Positions 9,377-17,623 of a stretch of 64,000 bases of DNA are shown here, one piece after another. The stretch covers positions 124,001 to 188,000 of the forward strand of contig JAXGMN010000009.1 in the NCBI GenBank assembly GCA_040768665.1, in the 5' to 3' direction. This stretch comes from JABWBD01 sp040768665 (GTDB lineage Bacteria; Planctomycetota; Planctomycetia; Pirellulales; Thermoguttaceae). How positions within the stretch are numbered: position 1 is the first letter of the stretch; each line of letters starts with the position of its first letter. Position numbers and translations under genes: made by a program. The notes below the pieces were generated by a model. It saw nothing but the letters and a program-made list of their open reading frames with translations. It did not search any database and was not told the origin of the DNA.

Positions 9377-12082
9377 CTATTGCGCGGGCGGCAAGATCTT
9401 AACCGGATGCGGCGGCTTTTGAGTGGCCTCGCTGTGCTGGCACGTGATGGCAATACAGAACGGAGCGCCGGCGAGTGCACCTGCGTAGTCGAGGCTGGTG
9501 ATCTCCTTGTCGGGATGAGGGTTTAACCAGTGAGAACGGTACAGGGTCAACTTGGGATTTGTGCCAAATACTCTGGAACGCTGTCGGGCGTGCTCGCGCA
9601 ACTGTTCGTTGCTCCCGCTCCATGCCACTCGGCCATTGGTTAACGCGGCTGGATCGTGATTGCCCAAGGGATACCAGTCCCATAGATCCTCGCCATGAAC
9701 AACTTCAATCGTCTCAACCGAGTCATCTACATAGTGGACTTTGTACCGCGCTACCGTGATCCCAGCTTTCGCACCGCACCCCTGCACACTGTGCAGAAAA
9801 TGCAAGACCTCCGCCTGGCGACTGACACGGACATCCTTGACCAGCCGCGGTAAAGCCTGAAGATCTCGAGAGTATGCAACGGGGCCACCGAGATGGATGT
9901 ATCGATCGGCGACAAAGAAGGGAACACCGGCAAATGTTCGTTTCCCAGTCGGAAATTCGGCTAGGTTGTTTGCAGGAGAGTCGGTCGGGTCAGCCAACTG
10001 AAGGTTGGCCGCGCCTTGCAGGTCGACGAATGAGTAGCATTCCTCGTCTGTCGGCGGAATCAAGTCGACGGAGGACAACCGCTTATCTCCGGGAGACGGA
10101 ACAGTTTTATCCTGATGCAGCGGTTCTTGAGTGGTCTTGCTGTGCTGGCAAGTAATGGCGATACAGAACGGAGCGCCGGCGTTCGCGCCCTCGTAGTCAA
10201 GGCTGGCAATCTCTTTGTCCGGATGAGGGTTCACCCATTCTGAACGGTAGAGGCGTATGTTGGGATCCTGGTCCAAGAAGTTGCTCTCCATTCGTATGTA
10301 GTCACGCACTTGTTCGTTGCTCCCGGCCCACGCCATTTGGCCTCTGGTAAGCGCAGCAGGATCGTGCCCGCCTACTGGGAACCAATCCCACAGATCCTCG
10401 CCATGGACAACGCGAATCGTCTCGGCTGTGCCATCTCCGTAGTGAATGGTGTACCGCGCCACCGTCATCCCTGCGTTCGCACCGCAACCCTGAATACTGT
10501 GGAGAAAATGGAGGCTTTCCGCGCGGTGGCCGACGGGAATACTCTTCACTAACCGCGGCAAGGCCTCGATCGTTTTGTGTTTTGAATCTCCACCGAGATG
10601 GATATACCGTTCGAATACGAAGAACGGTATACCAGCAAACGTGCTGACCCCTTCTGGCAGTTCAGCCAAGTTGTTCCCCGGCCGGTCCGTGGGATCGGTG
10701 CGCGCGAGATTGGCTACGCTCCTCAAATCGACGAATGAATAACCTTCCGGGGCGGTCGGCAACGAATTACTCCGGACAACGACAAACACGACCACGGCGA
10801 TGAGCGCGAGGCAGGCAGCGGACGCGCCGAACTTCCGCCACGCGGGGCGAATTCGCTCCTGGCGGCGGGATTCTTCATGCGTGGCAAAGGTCGGCATTTC
10901 GACCCTCGATGGCTGCTGCACGTGCGACAGGTACTGCCCAAGCACCTCCGCGATCTCCCCCGCCGTCTGAAATCGATCCTCCGGACTCTTTGCCAAGAGC
11001 CGATCGATGATCCCTGTCAACCAATCGGGAATGTCCGGATTCGTTTCCCGAATCGGCCGCGGCGTATCCTCGCAAACGCGATGAATCGCCCCCGTGACCG
11101 TCGTGGCCCGGAATGGCGAACGCCCGGTACACATCGCGTACATCACGCAGCCCAAACTGAACAGATCGCTGCGGCGATCGATATCTTCGCCGCGGGCCTG
11201 CTCCGGCGACATGTATTCCGGCGTGCCGGCCACCACGCCCGTCTTGGTAATCTTGGCTTCATGCACCACGCGGGCGAGGCCAAAGTCGGTAATCTTCACC
11301 CGCTCCACGCCGTTTTCCAGCAGGATGTTGCTCGGCTTGATGTCGCGGTGAACGAGTCCTTGGGCGTGCGCTGCCGCCAGGCCTGAGGCGGCCTGCATCC
11401 CGATCCTCAGGATCTCTTCCACTTTCAAGGGCCCGGTCCGCCGGATGCGTTCCTCCAAAGAGACACCGGCGATGTACTCCATGACCAGGAAGGGCAGCCC
11501 CTTGGCCCGGTTGACGGCGTGGATCGTGACCACGTGGTCGTGGCTGACCGCGGCGGCCATTTGGGCCTCGCGCATAAATCGGTTGCCCGCGACGGCACTG
11601 GAGGCAAGTTGCGGCGAGAGGACCTTGATGGCTACATATCGGTTCAGCGCCGGATCTCGCCCTTTAAGCACCACGCCCATCCCGCCGTGGCCCACCACGC
11701 CGGTGATCTCGTACTCTCCGAGTTGCCCCAGGCAGTGCGGCTGGCTGGGCGGGTCGAGGAAGTCCAACGAAATCCCCTCCACGCCCGGCTGCTCCGCGGC
11801 GGTGGGCGTGTCGGCCGAGTTCGCCGCCGACTCCGGGCCCGCGGCCTTCAAGCGGCTCATCGCCCCGCGGAGCGCCGTGTTCGGCCCATTCCCCTCGGAA
11901 ACCTCCCTCCGGCCGCTTTCGGAGAGCAGACCAACCTGGCCGGTCAACTCATCGAGGCTGGCCCGGCAAGTCTCGCAGGTTTTGAGATGGGCTTCCAGGA
12001 AGACCTGTTCGACCGTTGGCAGGTTGCCGCCCAAGAGGGCTTCCAGGCGGTTGATTTCCGGACATGGGGAGTGGATGGACAT
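9377..12082 (-). CDS. Membrane Ser/Thr protein kinase with two tandem copies of the recurring outer domain
   Basis: 901 aa. An HC2-type zinc finger (HLKTCETC) lies in residues 1-45, a complete kinase domain spans about 120-385 (GHGGMG, AIKVL, HRDIKPSN, DFG, GTPEYMSPEQARGED), and a membrane helix lies at about 425-447 (CLALIAVVVFVVV). The entire outer part consists of two tandem copies of the domain shared with the neighbouring kinases, at about 450-650 and 680-890. Both copies have PFFV.xRYIHLGG, LHFLHSxQGCG, GEDLWDW and APFCIAITCQ motifs. There are no WD40 or BNR repeats, so this is the simplest architecture and suggests the recurring domain is sufficient as a sensor. The ATG has a GGAGA site. 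The kinase-coding DNA contains a 359-bp stretch identical to the next paralogue. Confidence 0.9.
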   Translation of the reverse strand: MSIHSPCPEINRLEALLGGNLPTVEQVFLEAHLKTCETCRASLDELTGQVGLLSESGRREVSEGNGPNTALRGAMSRLKAAGPESAANSADTPTAAEQPGVEGISLDFLDPPSQPHCLGQLGEYEITGVVGHGGMGVVLKGRDPALNRYVAIKVLSPQLASSAVAGNRFMREAQMAAAVSHDHVVTIHAVNRAKGLPFLVMEYIAGVSLEERIRRTGPLKVEEILRIGMQAASGLAAAHAQGLVHRDIKPSNILLENGVERVKITDFGLARVVHEAKITKTGVVAGTPEYMSPEQARGEDIDRRSDLFSLGCVMYAMCTGRSPFRATTVTGAIHRVCEDTPRPIRETNPDIPDWLTGIIDRLLAKSPEDRFQTAGEIAEVLGQYLSHVQQPSRVEMPTFATHEESRRQERIRPAWRKFGASAACLALIAVVVFVVVRSNSLPTAPEGYSFVDLRSVANLARTDPTDRPGNNLAELPEGVSTFAGIPFFVFERYIHLGGDSKHKTIEALPRLVKSIPVGHRAESLHFLHSIQGCGANAGMTVARYTIHYGDGTAETIRVVHGEDLWDWFPVGGHDPAALTRGQMAWAGSNEQVRDYIRMESNFLDQDPNIRLYRSEWVNPHPDKEIASLDYEGANAGAPFCIAITCQHSKTTQEPLHQDKTVPSPGDKRLSSVDLIPPTDEECYSFVDLQGAANLQLADPTDSPANNLAEFPTGKRTFAGVPFFVADRYIHLGGPVAYSRDLQALPRLVKDVRVSRQAEVLHFLHSVQGCGAKAGITVARYKVHYVDDSVETIEVVHGEDLWDWYPLGNHDPAALTNGRVAWSGSNEQLREHARQRSRVFGTNPKLTLYRSHWLNPHPDKEITSLDYAGALAGAPFCIAITCQHSEATQKPPHPVKILPPAQ
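11124..11482. repeat. 359-bp perfect repeat in kinase domain (copy 1)
   Basis: Base-for-base identical to 15321-15679 in the neighbouring paralogue, by direct line-by-line comparison. It covers the conserved catalytic and activation segments. The flanking outer-domain sequences of the two genes are strongly diverged, which points to recent gene conversion or very recent duplication of the cytoplasmic half. Confidence 0.9.
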
Positions 12083-12130
12083 GATATGTCTCCGTTCTAT
12101 TTCAAGGGGCCTCTTACGAAGCCTTGGTGC

Positions 12131-15100
12131 TCAATCGCGCTCTTCGCGGGTGCTACTCACAGATGCTTGCGTTTCGGACTTAGATGCATATTCGAGGACC
12201 TGCTCGACATCCCACACGCTGGTCTTGAAACCGCCTTCGACAACAAGCCATCTACCGTCACGGCAAAAACGCGCGTCGAACGCGCACATGTCAGAAGTGA
12301 CCACGTCAGCTATCCGATGCCCGGTTGCCACGTTCCAGATCTTAACTTCTCCCGGTGTCGGAGCTTGATAAAAGGCGGAATCATCGGTGAAATCGTACTT
12401 TCCACCGGCCGTGACAAGCCAATTGCCGTCTTGGGAGAAGTCGGCGGAAAAAACCGCACCGGTGTGCTCTTCAAGGACTCGAGTTTCAGTCACCAATTCA
12501 ACATTTCCCACGTTCCACAGCCTGACTGTGGATTCCTCGCTGGTTGAGGCGAGTGTCTTGCCGTCCGGCGAAAAGACCAATCCGAGAATCCGCGAACTGC
12601 CGTGCGAGAATGACGCAAGGTCTTGGCCGCTTTCGACATCCCACAGCATCAGTTGTCCAGAATCCGTTCCCACTGCCAAGAGCGGCCGCCGTGGGCAGAA
12701 TGCCACCACCAGTGCTTCGCCTTCACCAATATCCAACGTTCTCTGCCGCGCCAACTTCTCACCGTCGAACAGCGAAACGCGATTGCGCTCAGGTACAGCG
12801 AGCCATTGTCCGTCCGACGAAGCCGCGATTCGAATGTACGAAGACGTATTGTCTATCGGCTGTGTTGCCCGCTGATATATCCGCTGTTTTCCATCGTCGA
12901 AGTCCCACAGCCTCAAGGTGCCGCTTCGTTCTGTCGTTGCAAACCTATGCGAATCCGACAGAAAGCAGACGGCGGCGGGCGACCAGCTTCCATGCCTTAG
13001 GTCTTGACTCGATATCTGTGCGGCTTGGCTCCAATTCTCGAGGTCTAGTAGTTGAATTGTGTACGGGCGATAGTTGAACACTGCCAGGATGTCGCCGCAA
13101 ACTGCGAATGGACGATCTACTGATCGAAACGCGCACAAACAAGGCGCGCGAGGGGGTGGAGGTGTAGAAGGAGTCTGCGAAACGTCCCAGAGCCGAACTA
13201 CGTAATCGTCTCCGGCCGTTGCCAGAATTGGAGCGTTTGAACAGAAGGCCATTGACGCCATCGCGCCCCAGTGGGTGGGGAATGCATCGATCATTGTCTG
13301 CGTTGCGAAATCAAACAGGCGCACCCCCTTTGGCAGGCCGCAAGCAGCCATTCTGCCATCCGCAGACACGGCGACGCTCAATGAGAAGTGCTCGTTGCCC
13401 GGGAGCGTCCCTTTCAGTTCGCCGCTCGCCGTTGCCCACACCTTCGTGCCAGTTGCGTCGGCCGCGACGACAAATGTTCCATCAGGCGAAAACACCAGAT
13501 CAGAGACCCAGCGGGAAACCCCGTGAAGTTCGTTAACCGGCTTCAATGTCCGCGCATCCCAGAGTTTAACCGATTCTCCTTTCCCGGCGGTCGCCAGCAC
13601 GTTCCCATCCGGCGAATAAGTGACCCGTGGTCCCACTCCTTTCCACTCCGATGTACCGCTCTGCGCCGTGAAACGCTGCTTTTCGGTGTGGCCCGAGACA
13701 TCCCACACGATCACCGTACCCGTGAAGTCTATAGATGCTATGCTCGCACCATCGGGCGAGAACGTAACGGATCGAACCGTAGAACTATGGCCTTGAAGTG
13801 ATGCCTGAACAGCACCGGAGCCGAGATCCCACAGCAACACTCTCTTGTCGGCGCCCCCTGTTGCCAAGATCTTGTCATCCTCCGATAAGGCGACGCACTG
13901 AACACTGCCAATGTGGCCTGCCAGTATAGCGACGCAGAGCCACTGTGAACTTGTGGCTTTCCACACGTAGGCTTTGCCATCTTCGCATGCGACCACCAGC
14001 ATCTTGCCGTCGTGCGAAAACACGATTCCCGTCAGCGGTGCGCCGTGTCCCACCAATTCCGCGAGGCAGTTTCGCTCCGGAGGATAGAGCGTTGTGTCAA
14101 ACCAATCGCACTCTATTCGCTGACTGGTCCCTGCCTTAAGATGCAAGGTGCCGGTTCGGAGCACTCTTTGACGTGAACGAAGCGACAAATTGACGGCGTA
14201 ATCTCCGGGCTTTAGCCGCAGTACCTCGCGCGAAGAGGCGGCTCGCGTAATGCGCTCATCGTTCCCGCTCAGCGTGAGTTCAAGACCCGGAGCCAACGAG
14301 GTCTTCGCGACATCCAGAACCAGCGTTGACTGGGAATGGGGCACTTGGGGAATCATCTCGCACGTCAGCGCGACACAAAACAGCGATGCATTCATCTGCG
14401 GCATTCGCACGAATCCGATACGCGCGATCCGCTTTTCTGGCCGAGGATTTGTCCAGGACGAGTGACACAGTGAAAGCGACCCTCCTGCGGAGTCGCTGCC
14501 GGTCCACGCGACATTTGCCATCGTAGGCCGATCGCGACAGTCTTGGACGTCCCTATCCAGGACGATCGGAATCATATCCCGGAAGCCGTCCTCGTAATGG
14601 ACGCTATAGTAGCCGAGCACGCCCTCTGCTGAGCCGGAATGCTGAGTGCCGTGCAGAAAATGCAGCGTTGACGCAACATCGCCGATCCGGATTCCTTCCA
14701 CTTTTCCCGGCAGTTGTGCGATTTGCTCGCCACCGAGTAGTATGTATTGGTCCCCGATGCGGAAAGGAATGCCGTGCAGATTTTGGAGCCCCGTTTTCAG
14801 TGCCGATAGATTGATTGTTGAGGGGTCGGCTTGATCGGTTCTCGCGGCCGTCGCGTACTCGTCCATATCAATCGGACGGTAGCGATCGGGCACCGGTTGT
14901 ATGGGGCCTTCGGGATCCGACACTTCCACTGGCGTCGGTCCCGCAAGGGGTTTCGTGGCGGGTGTGTCGTTCTTGAATTCCCGCAGTCCAAACAACACGA
15001 CGCAAAAGCATGCGGCGGCCGCAATTGCCTTCCACGCATACGACCGCCACCGACTCGCGCGAGGTGAGATATCGGGCACAAACCGAATTGGCAATTGACC

Positions 15101-15964
15101 TCCCGACGTCTGCTGCACGTGCGCCAAATAGCTCCCCAAGACTTCCGCCACCTCGGCAGCCGTCTGAAACCGCTCATCCGGCTTCTTCGCCAGCAGCCGA
15201 TCGATAATCCCCGTCAGCCAGTCGGGTATGTCTGGATTCACCTCTCGAATCGGCCGCGGTGTGTCTTCGCACACCCGGTGAATCGCCCCCGTGACCGTCG
15301 TGGCCCGGAACGGCGAATGTCCGGTACACATCGCGTACATCACGCAGCCCAAACTGAACAGATCGCTGCGGCGATCGATATCTTCGCCGCGGGCCTGCTC
15401 CGGCGACATGTATTCCGGCGTGCCGGCCACCACGCCCGTCTTGGTAATCTTGGCTTCATGCACCACGCGGGCGAGGCCAAAGTCGGTAATCTTCACCCGC
15501 TCCACGCCGTTTTCCAGCAGGATGTTGCTCGGCTTGATGTCGCGGTGAACGAGTCCTTGGGCGTGCGCTGCCGCCAGGCCTGAGGCGGCCTGCATCCCGA
15601 TCCTCAGGATCTCTTCCACTTTCAAGGGCCCGGTCCGCCGGATGCGTTCCTCCAAAGAGACACCGGCGATGTACTCCATCACCAGGAAGGGAAGTCCCTT
15701 GGCCGCGTCGACTGCGTGGATCGTGACCACGTGGTCGTGGCTCACCGCGGCGGCCATCTGGGCCTCGCGGGTGAAGCGCTTGCCCGCGGTGGCGCTGGAG
15801 GCGAGCTGCGGCGAGAGGACCTTTATGGCCACGAAACGGTTGAGCGCCGGGTCGCGGGCTTTCAAGACCACGCCCATGCCGCCCTGGCCGATCACGCCGG
15901 TGATCTCGTAGCGGCCGAGCTGACCGACGGTCTGCGGCTGCGTCGGCGGGTCGAGGAAATCCAA
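12131..15964 (-). CDS. Membrane Ser/Thr protein kinase with WD40 repeats (5' part shifted out of frame)
   Basis: The open frame from this TTG gives 1277 aa that begin just before the kinase domain (GQGGMG, AIKVL, HRDIKPSN, DFG, GTPEYMSPEQARGED). A membrane helix (CFCVVLFGL region), one copy of the recurring outer domain (FHGIPF-like start, LHFLHG, ending FCVALTCE) and a C-terminal WD40 propeller with repeats of the type VTFSPDGASIAS...VIVWDV follow. The listed start is not natural: the same frame reads upstream to about 16113 as a normal linker (KELSQEPTSDSGL), and the zinc finger lies in the next frame (16045-16278). One extra G at 16113-16114 would join them into a gene of 12131-16278, about 1380 aa. 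It is the first kinase downstream of the sigma gene. Confidence 0.85.
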   Translation of the reverse strand: MDFLDPPTQPQTVGQLGRYEITGVIGQGGMGVVLKARDPALNRFVAIKVLSPQLASSATAGKRFTREAQMAAAVSHDHVVTIHAVDAAKGLPFLVMEYIAGVSLEERIRRTGPLKVEEILRIGMQAASGLAAAHAQGLVHRDIKPSNILLENGVERVKITDFGLARVVHEAKITKTGVVAGTPEYMSPEQARGEDIDRRSDLFSLGCVMYAMCTGHSPFRATTVTGAIHRVCEDTPRPIREVNPDIPDWLTGIIDRLLAKKPDERFQTAAEVAEVLGSYLAHVQQTSGGQLPIRFVPDISPRASRWRSYAWKAIAAAACFCVVLFGLREFKNDTPATKPLAGPTPVEVSDPEGPIQPVPDRYRPIDMDEYATAARTDQADPSTINLSALKTGLQNLHGIPFRIGDQYILLGGEQIAQLPGKVEGIRIGDVASTLHFLHGTQHSGSAEGVLGYYSVHYEDGFRDMIPIVLDRDVQDCRDRPTMANVAWTGSDSAGGSLSLCHSSWTNPRPEKRIARIGFVRMPQMNASLFCVALTCEMIPQVPHSQSTLVLDVAKTSLAPGLELTLSGNDERITRAASSREVLRLKPGDYAVNLSLRSRQRVLRTGTLHLKAGTSQRIECDWFDTTLYPPERNCLAELVGHGAPLTGIVFSHDGKMLVVACEDGKAYVWKATSSQWLCVAILAGHIGSVQCVALSEDDKILATGGADKRVLLWDLGSGAVQASLQGHSSTVRSVTFSPDGASIASIDFTGTVIVWDVSGHTEKQRFTAQSGTSEWKGVGPRVTYSPDGNVLATAGKGESVKLWDARTLKPVNELHGVSRWVSDLVFSPDGTFVVAADATGTKVWATASGELKGTLPGNEHFSLSVAVSADGRMAACGLPKGVRLFDFATQTMIDAFPTHWGAMASMAFCSNAPILATAGDDYVVRLWDVSQTPSTPPPPRAPCLCAFRSVDRPFAVCGDILAVFNYRPYTIQLLDLENWSQAAQISSQDLRHGSWSPAAVCFLSDSHRFATTERSGTLRLWDFDDGKQRIYQRATQPIDNTSSYIRIAASSDGQWLAVPERNRVSLFDGEKLARQRTLDIGEGEALVVAFCPRRPLLAVGTDSGQLMLWDVESGQDLASFSHGSSRILGLVFSPDGKTLASTSEESTVRLWNVGNVELVTETRVLEEHTGAVFSADFSQDGNWLVTAGGKYDFTDDSAFYQAPTPGEVKIWNVATGHRIADVVTSDMCAFDARFCRDGRWLVVEGGFKTSVWDVEQVLEYASKSETQASVSSTREERD
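15321..15679. repeat. 359-bp perfect repeat in kinase domain (copy 2)
   Basis: Identical to 11124-11482. The identity ends where one gene reads CTCCATG and the other CTCCATC on the plus strand. See copy 1. Confidence 0.9.
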
Positions 15965-16044
15965 CGACAGGCCGGCGACGCAGTGCTCCTCCGCTTCGGT
16001 GGGTGGTTCGGCTGAGCGGTTGCCGGTGGAAGGGCCCCGGGCCC

Positions 16045-16278
16045 TCAGTTGCTCGACGGCCCGTTGTAGGCCGGAATCGCTCGTCGGCTCCTGGGAGAGT
16101 TCTTTCCGCGCGCCTCGGAGAGAAGATCGACATGGCCGGTCAATTCATCGAGCCGGGCCCGGCACGATTCGCAGGTCTTCAGGTGGGATTCGAGCGACGC
16201 TTGCGCCTGTTCGGTGAGATTGCCGTCCAAGAGGGCTTGGAGTTGCCGGCTTTCGGGACACTGGGAAGTGATGGCCAT
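16045..16278 (-). CDS. HC2-type zinc-finger N-terminus of the frameshifted kinase
   Basis: The ATG at 16278 has a strong GGAGGG site. The first ~52 residues match the anti-sigma-type zinc finger of the paralogues (SHLKTCESCRARLDELTGHV, then LLSEA). The frame then leaves the family alignment and stops after 78 aa. On the coding strand the break is at GAGG (16113-16114). GAGGG would continue as LLSEGARKELSQEP, parallel to LLSESGRREVSEG in the intact paralogue, and would run into the 12131-15964 frame. Alternatively, if the shift is real, the organism makes a free 78-aa zinc-finger protein that could act as a detached anti-sigma-like peptide. Confidence 0.7.
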   Translation of the reverse strand: MAITSQCPESRQLQALLDGNLTEQAQASLESHLKTCESCRARLDELTGHVDLLSEARGKNSPRSRRAIPAYNGPSSN

Positions 16279-16312
16279 GATTACGCCCTCCGTCGATGAG
16301 GATGGAATTGGT

Positions 16313-16513
16313 AGGTCCCGCTTGCCGAGCGGGACCTTGGGATCAGGTCCCGCTTGGCAAGTTCAGCGGTCTCTCTGAGGCCAGGTCCCGCTCGGCAAGC
16401 GGGACCTACTGCGCCCATCCGTCTGTCCTTCCGTTTGTTGGATGTTGTGCTGCCTGTCCGCTTTTTCAGCGGTCTCTCTGAGGCCAGGTCCCGCTCGGCA
16501 AGCGGGACCTACT
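16313..16513. repeat. Cluster of REP-like palindromes with duplicated 3' end of the sigma gene
   Basis: Three palindromes of the type GGTCCCGCTTGCCGAGCGGGACC lie at 16313-16336, 16383-16407 and 16486-16510, plus a half copy near 16345-16360. A 49-bp direct repeat starting TTCAGCGGTCTCTCTGAGG occurs at 16362-16410 and 16465-16513. The sequence following each copy (CTGTCCTTCC...TTGTTGGAT) also matches, so the last codons of the sigma gene have been duplicated together with the palindrome. The sigma stop codon TAG (16509-16511) lies in the last palindrome. This may also end transcription or stabilise RNA. Confidence 0.8.
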
Positions 16514-17111
16514 GGGCCGCCTGTCCTTCCACTTGTTGGATCTTCTTCCTCAGTCTGGCGAGGACGCGGCTGCGGGCCATGTAGACTGCTTCCAAACTGA
16601 TCCCTAACGATTCGGCCGCCTCCTTGCTCCCGTGCCCGTCCACGTAGGTCAGCCAGAACGCCCGCCAGGTGTTCTCCTGAAACTCGTCCCGCACTTGCCC
16701 GGTCGCCCATTGGAACAGGCACTTCCGGTATTCCTTTTCGATCGCCTCCGCATCGTGATCCGGCGCGGGCAGGGCCTCCAGCCGCTCGTACCCAGCGGTA
16801 TCCCCGCTCCCTACCGTCTGCCGCCGCTTGCGGGCGTGAAAGTCGTTGAGCCGGCTCTGGACCACTTTGACGAGCCAGCCGCGAAAGGCGCCGGCATGTT
16901 GTGCATGATCAAACTGGCCGACCGCCTGAAACACGCTCCGCATCGTCTCTTGCGTCAGGTCGGCCGCATCGGCGTCCTGAAGCCCCCGCTTTCGCAATAC
17001 GCCGTAGACAAACGGCGTGTAGACCTCGACAAACTCCCCCCACGCCCCGTGGTCGCCTCGGTCTCGAAGCCGGGCGAGCAGGCTCAGGCGTGTCGGTTCG
17101 CAGTCGTCCAT
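16509..17111 (-). CDS. ECF-type RNA polymerase sigma factor
   Basis: 200 aa. Region 2 is visible early (WGEFVEVYTPFVYGVLRKRGLQDADAADLTQETM, then FRGWLVKVVQSRLNDFHARKRR), followed by a variable linker and a C-terminal region 4 helix-turn-helix (GSKEAAESLGISLEAVYMARSRVLARLRKK). This is the pattern of the expanded planctomycete ECF families. There is no dedicated separate anti-sigma gene. Instead, the downstream genes on the same strand encode kinases with N-terminal HC2 zinc fingers, the motif of many anti-sigma factors, so the kinases themselves may hold or modify this sigma factor (inference). The ATG has an AAAGG site. Its stop codon lies in a REP-like palindrome. Confidence 0.9.
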   Translation of the reverse strand: MDDCEPTRLSLLARLRDRGDHGAWGEFVEVYTPFVYGVLRKRGLQDADAADLTQETMRSVFQAVGQFDHAQHAGAFRGWLVKVVQSRLNDFHARKRRQTVGSGDTAGYERLEALPAPDHDAEAIEKEYRKCLFQWATGQVRDEFQENTWRAFWLTYVDGHGSKEAAESLGISLEAVYMARSRVLARLRKKIQQVEGQAAQ

Positions 17112-17623
17112 GGTGTGCCTTTCTAAAAGGAAGAACAGGGATTGCCGCGAAGACCTAACACGGATTCTGGGAAAAACCTGCTTTCCGTTTCAAGACACCG
17201 ATCCAGGGGGCCGCTGAAGAAGGGGCGGTTCGAACCAGCGAATCCGTAGTTCGCGCAAGAGGTAGCAGGCACGCTCCATGTGCCGTCCGCCGCGGTCCGG
17301 CGAGGATGCCTGCTACCTTGAACTCCCCCAGCACGATCTTGCCGTTTCTTGCCACAGCGCTCGGCCACGCGCCAGGATTTGCACTACCGATCCACACGAA
17401 GGGAATAGGGCGGCAAAAGACGAACCTCTGCGCTCTTCGTTCCTTTGCGTTGTTCTGAATCCGGCAAGATAAGAAGGGGTAACGCAGAGGAACGAAGAGC
17501 GCAGAGGGGAACCAGTGGTTGCGTCCGATGACCGGCCCGAGGTTAGACGATCAGGCAACATCTTGGCTCCTTGACACGGATAAGGGCGAGCGGCGTCACT
17601 GCGAGGGACGTGGTCATACCTGA
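17112..17623. other. Intergenic region between the two sigma/kinase modules
   Basis: No gene is supported here. The main structure is the inverted repeat at 17425-17507. The rest is unremarkable and presumably contains the promoter of the sigma gene at 16509-17111, although no promoter elements could be assigned. Confidence 0.45.
17425..17507. repeat. 27-bp inverted repeat (long hairpin)
   Basis: Left arm 17425-17451 (CCTCTGCGCTCTTCGTTCC...) and right arm 17481-17507 (...GGAACGAAGAGCGCAGAGG) pair with one mismatch around a 29-base loop. It could be a terminator for the kinase reading toward it from 17624 or a dispersed palindromic element. There is no transposase. Confidence 0.8.
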
